Positions 8,503 through 14,896 of a DNA stretch of 25,263 nucleotides are shown piece after piece. Position 1 is the first letter of the stretch, and each line of letters starts with the position of its first letter. The translations under genes were made by a program, and so were the position numbers. Origin of the DNA: Actinomycetes bacterium (GTDB taxonomy: Bacteria; Actinomycetota; Acidimicrobiia; Acidimicrobiales; Palsa-688); assembly GCA_021808425.1 (NCBI GenBank), contig JAKBBS010000030.1, positions 1-25,263 of the forward strand. The letters run 5' to 3'. The notes beneath the pieces are model-generated. The model worked only from the letters and a program-made list of their open reading frames with translations, did not search any database and was not told the origin of the DNA.

Positions 8503-8530
8503 AGCGGCTCGGGGGTTGGGGCGAGCCGCT
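8503..8530. terminator. GC-rich hairpin between convergent genes
   Basis: AGCGGCTCG (8503-8511) and CGAGCCGCT (8522-8530) form a perfect 9-bp stem with a 10-base G-rich loop. There is no T-run on either side, as is common for actinobacterial 3' hairpins. It may stop or stabilise transcripts of the phospholipase and, less likely, sufB. Confidence 0.45.
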
Positions 8531-8573
8531 TGGGGCTAGCGGAAATGCGACATTGGACGTGCGGGAAACAGAC

Positions 8574-8614
8574 TGTGCGTGTAAATGCACGAGAAATGTA
8601 CAATTACACGCACA
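8574..8614. repeat. 11-bp perfect inverted repeat in an AT-rich island
   Basis: TGTGCGTGTAA (8574-8584) is matched exactly by TTACACGCACA (8604-8614), 19 bases apart. Outside it, TGCGACA (8546-8552) and TGTCGCA (8619-8625) form a second, unevenly spaced pair. The segment is clearly richer in A/T than the genes around it. Just downstream, CGAAAA and TTTTCG (8632-8648) could form a small third stem. No convincing gene is seen in the rest of the 8470-8723 gap. Role unknown: operator pair, RNA hairpin or recombination site are all possible. Confidence 0.5.
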
Positions 8615-8723
8615 CTCTTGTCGCAGCCAGGCGAAAAACCCCTTTTCGGGCATCACGGGCACACGGATGGCGTCGGACGCGGGCATCCGACGCTAACCGA
8701 CGTCGTACCATAAGCCCCCACCC

Positions 8724-10031
8724 TTAGCCGGCGGACCCGTCCATACGAAGCTCCAGCAGCCGGCTCCATTCGACCGAATACTCCACCGGTAACGCGCCGA
8801 CAACGGCCTCGACGAAGCCAGTCACGACCAAGCCCATCGCCTGCTCCTCGCTGAGACCACGGCTCATCAGATAGAACCACTGCTTCGAGGGAATCGTGGC
8901 GACACTCTCCGAGCGACTGACCTCGGCGTCGTCCGCCTCACTCTCCACGCTGAGGCAGGCGTCGCTTCGCGAAATGTCGTCGAGGAGCAGGGCGTCGCAG
9001 CGCAGCGAAGTCGTCGAGCGCCGGGCGCCCTTCCTTATCTCGACAACGCTGCGGTCTGTGGTGCGTCCGGCATCCCTGCAGACCGACTTGGAAACGATGG
9101 CGGATGTGGTGTCGGGGGCTGCGTGGACGATCCTGGCACCGACGTGGTGGTGCTGAGACGCGCCTGCGTAGGCGACTGACAATACCTCCCCCGAAGCCTG
9201 GGGGCCGATCAGCCACACCTCCGGGCGACACATCGTCGAACGGCTTCCGATGTAACCCTCGACCCATCTCATCCGCCCCCCGGCGTGCACATGCGAGCGC
9301 ATCGTGACGAGGTTGTAGACGTTGGTAGTCCAGTTCTGGACGGTCGTGAATGTCACTTGCGCACCCGACATGACGACAACCTCCGCGACGCTGCAGCGAA
9401 GTGGGTCCGAGGTATACATGGAAGCCGAGCAACCCTCGAAGTACTCCACCCGCGATCCTTCGTCTGCGACGATGAGGGTACGTTCGAACCGCCCTATTTT
9501 TTCCGAATTAAGTCGGTAGGACGCCTGGAGCGGGAACCCGACGTCGACTCCTGGCGGAACGTAGACGAATGTCCCGCCACCCCAGACTGCGGTGTTGAGA
9601 GCGGCGAACTTGCTGTCATCGGCGGGGACCACCGAGGCGAAGTCCCGCTCGAAGAGATCCGGATACTCCTTGAGAGCGGTTTCGATACGGCAGAAGACGA
9701 CGCCCTGGGCTTTCAGGCGCTCCCAGCCGGCTTGGTCGAGGGCATCGGTCGCCCCCTTTGGGTCAGCGATGTGGGGGGATGGGGCGTCGTGTCCGGCGGC
9801 GGGATTCTTGAAGTAGAAAATGTCTGCCAAGTCGATGCCGGACATCTCCCCGATCCAAGCGGGCGGTGGCGTCTGGGAGAAATGACGGTAACCGTCGAGG
9901 CGTCTCTGCGTCATCCAGCCTGGTTCGCCCTTGGCGGCGGACGCCTCCCGAATGATCTTCTCCGACAAGCCCCGCCGGGGCTCCATGTCGACCGGCTTTC
10001 GGTGTGCGGAGTTCCCTATCGTGGTTGCCAT
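8724..10031 (-). CDS. sufB: Divergent SufB-like Fe-S cluster scaffold
   Basis: A 435-residue member of the SufB/SufD beta-helix family, shorter than usual SufB (about 470-490). SufB-like blocks are FAALNTAVWGGGTFVYVPPG, VQNWTTNVYNLVT, IVSKSV, CDALLLDDISRSD and FYLMSRGLSEEQAM. The Cys of EGC (Cys201), the Cys of CDALL (Cys345) and a Glu (Glu375) at the usual GHEAT position are kept. Missing or changed are a region of about 35 residues before AQGVVF, the DTYPY motif (DACLS here), the His of GHEAT (Ser374) and the GGGRTSYRG loop (DAGRTTDRS). It has at least seven cysteines. It lies 4.4 kb from sufC-sufS-sufU on the same strand, and no sufD is in the window. GAGGGA lies 11 nt before the ATG. It is closer to SufB than to SufD. 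Confidence 0.85.
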   Translation of the reverse strand: MATTIGNSAHRKPVDMEPRRGLSEKIIREASAAKGEPGWMTQRRLDGYRHFSQTPPPAWIGEMSGIDLADIFYFKNPAAGHDAPSPHIADPKGATDALDQAGWERLKAQGVVFCRIETALKEYPDLFERDFASVVPADDSKFAALNTAVWGGGTFVYVPPGVDVGFPLQASYRLNSEKIGRFERTLIVADEGSRVEYFEGCSASMYTSDPLRCSVAEVVVMSGAQVTFTTVQNWTTNVYNLVTMRSHVHAGGRMRWVEGYIGSRSTMCRPEVWLIGPQASGEVLSVAYAGASQHHHVGARIVHAAPDTTSAIVSKSVCRDAGRTTDRSVVEIRKGARRSTTSLRCDALLLDDISRSDACLSVESEADDAEVSRSESVATIPSKQWFYLMSRGLSEEQAMGLVVTGFVEAVVGALPVEYSVEWSRLLELRMDGSAG

Positions 10032-10130
10032 CCGCTATCAAGTCCCTCGTCGCGCTGAAACTGCTCTAGCGCAGATGCTATCGACAAGCTCTCGAACAGC
10101 GGTCGTCCCCGCCAGAGCGGCGCAAAACGG

Positions 10131-10136
10131 TAGGAT
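10131..10136 (+). promoter_or_regulatory. Candidate -10 box TAGGAT, leaderless start
   Basis: TAGGAT is 8 nt before the GTG at 10145. The expected first transcribed base is at or within a base or two of the start codon, and no ribosome-binding site is visible. Confidence 0.45.
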
Positions 10137-10144
10137 CTGAGACC

Positions 10145-10642
10145 GTGACAGCCGCAATCGCCTTAGCCGTGGTGCTGGTGATCGCCGTAGCAGGCGCTTC
10201 GATGGCAATGGAATCTCAACGCACCCAGACGACACCGCCCGCTGCACGCGCTCCCCGGCCGCCGAGCAATCCGTTCTCCAGGCCCACGGCGCCGGGAAGG
10301 GCGAAAGCCCGCGACCGTGAACCGGCGCCACCCACCCCGCCGCCCACCGACCTTCCTTCGCAGATGGAGGCGGAGCTCAAACAGCCGGATCTGGTCAAGA
10401 ATGGCGTTCGGGCCCAGGCGAAGGTGATCTCGGTGGTAGACGAGCGCACGATCGGTCCGGTGACCCGAAGCAGGCTCGTCTTGCGTGTCGCACCGAACGG
10501 GGATGAGAGCCCGTTCGAAGTCACGATCCGACACGCCTTTCAGACTCCGGATCTGCGGGCAGCGGTCAAGGTCGGATCCGAGATCCCGGTGCGCTTCAGT
10601 CCAGACGACCATCGGGTAGTGCTCGACCCCGGTCAGGGCTGA
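10145..10642 (+). CDS. Membrane-anchored protein with C-terminal beta-rich domain, unknown
   Basis: A 165-residue protein with a GTG start, not assigned to a named family. Residues 3-20 form a membrane anchor or uncleaved signal. Residues 25-75 are a Pro/Ala/Arg-rich linker. From about residue 83 a compact beta-rich domain follows (GVRAQAKVISVVDERT, then SRLVLRV and EIPVRFSPDDHRVVL). That pattern recalls the small OB-like domains of actinobacterial DUF3592-type proteins, but the match is only by eye. The C-terminal domain probably faces outside. It is followed after 10 nt by the MFS transporter on the same strand, so the pair may be one transcript. It is divergent from sufB. Confidence 0.62.
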   Translation: MTAAIALAVVLVIAVAGASMAMESQRTQTTPPAARAPRPPSNPFSRPTAPGRAKARDREPAPPTPPPTDLPSQMEAELKQPDLVKNGVRAQAKVISVVDERTIGPVTRSRLVLRVAPNGDESPFEVTIRHAFQTPDLRAAVKVGSEIPVRFSPDDHRVVLDPGQG

Positions 10643-10652
10643 TCCAGATCGG

Positions 10653-12119
10653 GTGCCCGCCGGCGAGATGTCGGCATTGATCGCCGCCTCGGTGTCGCGA
10701 CGGGTGGTGGTGGTGAGCGTGCTGGCTGGTCTCGGGGCCACGAACGTAACCTTCACGATCTTCAACGTTGCGCTGGTGGACATTGCGCGCAGCCTGCACA
10801 CGTCGTCTGGTGTGCTCACCTGGTCGATTACAGGGCCGCTTCTGGTCGTCGGTGTCGCAGCCCCCATACTCGGGCGCATAGGCGACATGTACGGGCACCG
10901 GCGCCTGTTTCTATACGGGCTGGTTGGTTCGCTGGCCTGCGCAGCTCTTACGGCCGTTTCGTGGAACGTGGGCGTGTTGATCGCCGCCAGGCTCCTGTCA
11001 GGGGTGGGAGGCGCTGCCATGGGTGCCGCGTCTTGGGCTCTGCTCTTCAGCGTGTCGTCCAAGTCGGGGCGAACCCGCGTGCTCGGGTGGTGGTCGGTGG
11101 TCAGCGCTGGTGCGCCGGTATTCGGCGTCGCCATCGGCGGCCCTGTCGTGCAGGCGTTTGGGTGGCGCTGGATATTCGTGGCGCAGGTGCCCCTGATAGT
11201 CGTCGCAATCATCGCCAACTTCGCTGTGCTCAAAGAGACCGAGCGCCACTCGGGCGAGTCGCTCGACATCCTGGGAGCCTTGCTGCTCGCGGCCGGTGTG
11301 GGATCTTGTCTCGTCTTCGTCGACCAGGTGAACGGTGGTGTCGGCAGGCCGCTGGTGCTCGGTTGCGCAGGATTGGCCCTTGTTGCTTTCCCTGCGTTCT
11401 GGATAGCGGAGCGCCACGCCAAGTCTCCGGTGCTGCCGGTGGCGTGGCTCTCCAACCGGAGCGTCATGCTGCCTTGCGCGGCTTCGTTTGGAATCAACTT
11501 CGCCTACATGGGCGGGTTCTTCCTGACGCCGCTTTTCATGGAGCAAGCCCTCGGCTACAGCGTCGGGACGACAGGTCTGTTCCAAATCGCCCGACCGCTT
11601 GTGTTCGCGATGGCTGCGCCCGCGGCCGGCTTCATCGCTCTTCGCCGGGGAGACCGGCACGCCGCTGTCGTCGGGTCGGTCGTGCTCGTGGCTTCCATGG
11701 TCGCGTTCGCTGCGGTCGGGCGAGGGTCGCCCGGTCTGCTTCTGATCGCAGCGCTCGGGGCGTCGGGGTTGGCCAACGGTGTTTCAGCTCCGTCGCTCGG
11801 CGCCTTGGTGGCGGCGACGGTGGAACCGGAGCGTCTCGGCTCCGCGAGCGCCGTGATGCAGCTTGCGAGTCAGGTCGGCGTGGTGGTGGGGATTCAGGTG
11901 ATGGAAGAGGTGCAGGTTGCGACGAGCCGCACCGGGAGCCTCGTCGCTTCGTTTCACTTTGCTTACGTCGCTGGCGCCGCTATCGGCCTTGCAGCCGTCG
12001 GTGCGGCTATAGCAATGAGACCAGCCGATGGCGCCATCGCAAAGACTGCTGGTACGGTCGACCTGCGCTTGCGCCGGCGCAGGGTGCCCTCGCTCGGCGG
12101 TTCTGAGGGTCGCGTCTAG
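10653..12119 (+). CDS. MFS transporter, EmrB/QacA-like (DHA2)
   Basis: A 488-residue drug:proton antiporter-type permease with about 14 hydrophobic segments. Motif A appears as GRIGDMYGHRR after the second helix, and the antiporter motif region of the fifth helix as GAPVFGVAIGGP. The first helix contains VTFTIFNVALVDIARSL, typical of the DHA2 family. Arg/Lys-rich ends are on the cytosolic side. The drug or metabolite exported cannot be read from the sequence. GTG 10653 is 10 nt after the previous stop; ATG 10668 in the same frame is an equally plausible start, and neither has a good Shine-Dalgarno sequence. Its TAG stop interlocks with that of the convergent cyclase gene within CTAG. Confidence 0.87.
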   Translation: MPAGEMSALIAASVSRRVVVVSVLAGLGATNVTFTIFNVALVDIARSLHTSSGVLTWSITGPLLVVGVAAPILGRIGDMYGHRRLFLYGLVGSLACAALTAVSWNVGVLIAARLLSGVGGAAMGAASWALLFSVSSKSGRTRVLGWWSVVSAGAPVFGVAIGGPVVQAFGWRWIFVAQVPLIVVAIIANFAVLKETERHSGESLDILGALLLAAGVGSCLVFVDQVNGGVGRPLVLGCAGLALVAFPAFWIAERHAKSPVLPVAWLSNRSVMLPCAASFGINFAYMGGFFLTPLFMEQALGYSVGTTGLFQIARPLVFAMAAPAAGFIALRRGDRHAAVVGSVVLVASMVAFAAVGRGSPGLLLIAALGASGLANGVSAPSLGALVAATVEPERLGSASAVMQLASQVGVVVGIQVMEEVQVATSRTGSLVASFHFAYVAGAAIGLAAVGAAIAMRPADGAIAKTAGTVDLRLRRRRVPSLGGSEGRV

Positions 12120-12781
12120 GCGGGGGAGAGGGATTCCACTGGCGGTGGCTTTCGCTCCTCGGCCTCCCAGGCGACAGCACACGCAGTGGAGCAGAAATGG
12201 ACCACCGATCCGTCAGCTCCGAAGCGAGTGTCAAGGCCCGGCTCTAGCGGCAGCGTAAGACCGCAGCACGGGTCGACAGTGGATGCCTCCCCGGAGTCGA
12301 TTGTCAGGACAGTGGCTTCGATCGGCCGGTCCAAACCCCGAGCCGGGTAGCCGAGGAACGTCCCGGCGGCCACCCAGCGCGGACTTCTGGATGCGACCTC
12401 GCGAGTCGCTAGGACATGCCCGTCGCCAGCCGCGTCGCAAAGGCGCGCAGCGACGTTCGCCGGGCGGCCGATGTAGTCGTCACCCTCGAACATGATCACC
12501 GGTCCGTGAGCGAGGCCCGCCCGTACGCCGAGAGGCAACTCCTCCGAGATGCGGTCCGCTAACTCGATAGCCATAGCCACGACCGCCGGGGTGTCAGCGG
12601 AGCTGAGCATCGCCCCGTCACCGAGCCACTTGGTCACCCGAACTCCCCTCCGGGCTGCTATCGCCCGGACGCGTCCACGAAAACGCGTGAGAACTTCGAC
12701 GGTGCTTTCGTCACCACAACGTTCCGTGAACGAAGTGAAGCCGCTGAGGTCGATGAAGGCAAAGCAACGTTCTACCCGCAT
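12116..12781 (-). CDS. Class III adenylate cyclase-like protein with C-terminal YHS-like zinc domain
   Basis: A 221-residue protein. The cyclase homology domain fills residues 1-160: metal-binding Asp11 in FIDLSGFT, adenine-contact candidate Lys51 and second metal Asp55 in KWLGDG, Asp102 before YIG, and transition-state Asn109 and Arg113 in PANVAARL. All key positions are therefore present and fit an adenylate cyclase. Residues 170-205 hold DPCCGL and HFCSTAC (Cys172, Cys173, Cys197, Cys201), resembling a YHS/MYM-type metal-binding finger. There is no membrane segment and no clear input domain other than the finger, which could sense metal or redox state. GGGGG precedes the ATG. It converges on the MFS gene with a 4-base overlap. 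Confidence 0.83.
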   Translation of the reverse strand: MRVERCFAFIDLSGFTSFTERCGDESTVEVLTRFRGRVRAIAARRGVRVTKWLGDGAMLSSADTPAVVAMAIELADRISEELPLGVRAGLAHGPVIMFEGDDYIGRPANVAARLCDAAGDGHVLATREVASRSPRWVAAGTFLGYPARGLDRPIEATVLTIDSGEASTVDPCCGLTLPLEPGLDTRFGADGSVVHFCSTACAVAWEAEERKPPPVESLSPA

Positions 12782-12842
12782 GGACTCATCCCCCTGATGC
12801 TAGCGGCTGGCCACCGTAGCGCGAGATTACCCGGGAGCAGGT

Positions 12843-14003
12843 CTACGCAACCCTGCCCGCGAGAACAAAACCGGAGTACATCGCGACGATGTGCACCTGC
12901 GCACCTGTGTAGGGCGCCTCGATTATGTCCCCGCCGCCGACGTACATCGCCACGTGTTCACCGGGGTTCGCGAAAAACACGAGGTCGCCGGGCTGAAGAG
13001 CCGACATCGGAATATGTATGGTGTCGGCGTACTGGGCGCCGCTGTAGTGGGGAAGTGAGATACCGGCCTGGGCATACGCCCACATGACCAGGCCGGAACA
13101 GTCGAAAGTGGTCGGCCCTGCCGCCGCCCACTGGTACCAGTCCCCGAGTCGGCTCTCGGCAGCGGCGACGGCCCGGCCAGCTGCCGAGCTTTGCGGAGGC
13201 GGAGTATAGGCTGTGGGAGCACCCTGGGGCTGAAAGCCGGTGGTCTGGCCGCTCTGGGCTACTCCGGCGGCTCCGCCCGCTGCCACGCTGAACTGTGCGG
13301 GCGTGCTGGCCGCTAGTTGGCGTGCGGCGGCAGCTTGTTGGGCTGCTGCAGCGGCAGCGAAAGCGGCCGCCTGCTGGCGCGCTACGGCAGCTGCAAGCTG
13401 CCCGCTGACCTGGGCTTGGATGGCCGTCAACTGATCGGAGGTTGATACGAGTGAGTTGCGCTGTGTCGCAAGGAGCGATACTTGAGCGGCGACCGCCGAA
13501 GTTTGATTCGCGAGTTTCGTGCTTGCTGTCTGCTCCTCGAGCGATGCGGTTTTGTAGCGGTCGATCGCCTCGGACTGGTCCGTTGCGAGCGTGCTTGCGT
13601 ACTCGGAGCGCAGAAGCGCGATCGCCTGCGTATTCGATGGGGTCGACGCGCTCAAAGGGTTGGTGCCACCGTCGACGTACGCCTGAATAGCGTCTGCGGC
13701 CAGCGCAGACCGCGCCTGGGCGGCGGATGCCTGAGCGCCAGCGAGGGCCGACTTCGCTTGTGCGAGTTTGGCTTCGAGGGCGTCGAGCTGGGACCGCGTG
13801 CGGTCGTAGGTCTCAGAGAGCACCTCCTCTTGTATCCCGAGGGTGCTGATCTTTGAGGCGATCGCAGCGGCTTGTGCCTTAAGGGTGGCGATTTGATCGG
13901 CGTGCGCCGAAGGCGAGGCCACGGCTGCGAGCAAGAGGGCCGCCACGAACGACGCAAGAACCCGGGTGGGGTGCCGACGGAAAAACCTCGAGCCCGTAAC
14001 CAC
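12843..14003 (-). CDS. Secreted NlpC/P60 peptidoglycan endopeptidase, RipA-like
   Basis: A 386-residue exported hydrolase with a GTG start. A signal peptide (basic start, hydrophobic stretch 17-32) is cut near SAHA-DQ. Residues 36-225 are Ala/Gln-rich heptad-like coiled coil, as in actinobacterial cell-separation enzymes. A Pro/Gly/Gln-rich linker follows to about residue 280. The catalytic NlpC/P60 domain has Cys302 in FDCSGL, His350 in GEHVAMYVG and Glu362 in IIEAP, the Cys-His-Glu spacing of RipA. It should cleave stem peptides during growth or division. A TAGAGT box is 9 nt before the start. It is divergent from the DUF3039 gene. Confidence 0.9.
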   Translation of the reverse strand: MVTGSRFFRRHPTRVLASFVAALLLAAVASPSAHADQIATLKAQAAAIASKISTLGIQEEVLSETYDRTRSQLDALEAKLAQAKSALAGAQASAAQARSALAADAIQAYVDGGTNPLSASTPSNTQAIALLRSEYASTLATDQSEAIDRYKTASLEEQTASTKLANQTSAVAAQVSLLATQRNSLVSTSDQLTAIQAQVSGQLAAAVARQQAAAFAAAAAAQQAAAARQLAASTPAQFSVAAGGAAGVAQSGQTTGFQPQGAPTAYTPPPQSSAAGRAVAAAESRLGDWYQWAAAGPTTFDCSGLVMWAYAQAGISLPHYSGAQYADTIHIPMSALQPGDLVFFANPGEHVAMYVGGGDIIEAPYTGAQVHIVAMYSGFVLAGRVA

Positions 14004-14012
14004 GACGGACAG

Positions 14013-14018
14013 ACTCTA
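14013..14018 (-). promoter_or_regulatory. Candidate -10 box TAGAGT (minus strand)
   Basis: Read on the minus strand, TAGAGT lies 9 nt before the GTG start of the NlpC/P60 gene, so its transcript would have almost no leader. Confidence 0.4.
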
Positions 14019-14046
14019 GGGGCCCTACCCGGCGAACTCAAGTTGC

Positions 14047-14052
14047 TAGCCT
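14047..14052 (+). promoter_or_regulatory. Candidate -10 box TAGCCT, leaderless start
   Basis: TAGCCT is 7 nt before the ATG at 14060, with no ribosome-binding site between them. Confidence 0.48.
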
Positions 14053-14059
14053 TCAACTT

Positions 14060-14335
14060 ATGACCGACGTCACCGTTGCCCCGGTCCACGTTGACCCGTC
14101 TCTTGACGGGGGCCACGACCGTATGGCCCACATAGTCCTGGAGGGATGGAAGCCCGAGGAGGGCGACTTCGTCTCGGCCGGTCCTTCCGTCGTAGAGGGC
14201 CTCGTCACGGGCACGCCCGTCAAGGCACTGTGCGGAAAAATCTGGGTTCCTTCGGGCGACCCGCAGCGCTTCCCGCTGTGCCCGACCTGCAAGGAGATCG
14301 CTCAGTCAATGGGGTGGCGGGTTCCGACCACTTGA
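14060..14335 (+). CDS. DUF3039 family protein
   Basis: A 91-residue actinobacterial conserved protein of unknown role. The domain runs from about residue 23 to the end: AHIVLEGW, then a central segment with VTGTPVKALCGKIW, then FPLCPTCKEIAQSMGW. The Cys of ALCGK plus the CPTC pair suggest a small metal-binding site, probably zinc. There is no signal peptide or membrane segment, so it should be cytosolic. It is divergent from the NlpC/P60 gene, with 56 bases between the starts, and convergent with sufU across a strong hairpin. Family recognition is good; function is unknown for the whole family as far as I know. Confidence 0.85.
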   Translation: MTDVTVAPVHVDPSLDGGHDRMAHIVLEGWKPEEGDFVSAGPSVVEGLVTGTPVKALCGKIWVPSGDPQRFPLCPTCKEIAQSMGWRVPTT

Positions 14336-14349
14336 GTGCGGGTTGAGCG

Positions 14350-14394
14350 CGGGCGGCGGTGTCCCCCGCCTCACGCTTCACACCGTGCCGCCCG
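14350..14394. terminator. Strong bidirectional hairpin between DUF3039 and sufU
   Basis: CGGGCGGC plus GGTGT (14350-14362) pairs with ACACC plus GCCGCCCG (14380-14394): 13 base pairs with a two-base bulge (14385-14386) and a 17-base loop. There is no T-run. It sits exactly between two converging stop codons, so it fits a factor-independent or processing-type 3' end for both. The decamer CCTCACGCTT occurs twice here (14369-14378 and 14396-14405). Confidence 0.55.
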
Positions 14395-14403
14395 ACCTCA
14401 CGC

Positions 14404-14880
14404 TTAAGACGCTGCCGCGGCCTCCAAGGCTTGACTCAAAGTGTTCCACGAAAGGGTGGCGCACTTTATCCGGACCGGGAACTTGACGACTCCCTGAAGC
14501 GCTTCTAGGTCTCCGAGCGGGGTCTCGGGGCCACCTCCGTCCGAGTCGGCTCCGTCTGCGCCGTCGAGTTTTGCCTCGTGGACGGACATCATCGACTTGA
14601 ACCGCCGGACGGTGTCCTTGATCTCCGAGACGGTGTGTCCCTTGACGGCAGTCGACATCATCGAGGCTGAGGACTGGCTGATCGAGCAGCCCTGGCCGGC
14701 GAGCTTGATATCTACGAGCCGGTCTCCGTCCAAGAGCAGGTACAGGGTTATCTCGTCGCCGCAGAGAGGATTGAATCCGGTCTCCACGTGAGCTGGGGGC
14801 GACGGAAGCTCTCCCCGGTTACGCGGGCTGCGGTAGTGGTCGAGAATGATCTCGCGGTATAGGTCTTCTAATCCGGAAAT
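14404..14880 (-). CDS. sufU: SufU-type Fe-S assembly / sulfur-transfer protein, ATT start
   Basis: A 158-residue SufU. In Gram-positive bacteria SufU accepts persulfide sulfur from SufS through a zinc-bound site. The four zinc-site residues are present: Cys40 and Asp42 in NPLCGDE, Cys65 in GQGCSISQ and Cys140 in RIKCATLSW. The insertion between residues 105 and 125, absent from IscU, is typical of SufU. The family start (S-x-L-x-x-LYREIILDHYR) lies upstream of the first in-frame ATG/GTG-type codon. The frame is closed by TAG just beyond, and between them the only sensible start is ATT 14880-14878, with AAGGAG 8 nt upstream. Starting at GTG 14787 would delete the conserved N terminus. The gene follows sufS after 16 nt. 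Confidence 0.88.
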   Translation of the reverse strand: MSGLEDLYREIILDHYRSPRNRGELPSPPAHVETGFNPLCGDEITLYLLLDGDRLVDIKLAGQGCSISQSSASMMSTAVKGHTVSEIKDTVRRFKSMMSVHEAKLDGADGADSDGGGPETPLGDLEALQGVVKFPVRIKCATLSWNTLSQALEAAAAS

Positions 14881-14888
14881 TTGGCGCT

Positions 14889-14894
14889 CTCCTT
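14889..14894 (-). promoter_or_regulatory. Shine-Dalgarno AAGGAG that fixes the ATT start of sufU
   Basis: AAGGAG (minus strand) lies just past the sufS stop codon and 8 nt before ATT at 14880. No ATG, GTG, TTG or CTG in the sufU frame lies at a usable distance. Confidence 0.75.
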
Positions 14895-14896
14895 GG

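Noticed and set aside
8530..8727. 65-codon frame across the convergent gap
   Set aside because: It crosses the inverted repeat, shows no domain-like pattern and has no ribosome site; its length is within chance for this GC content.
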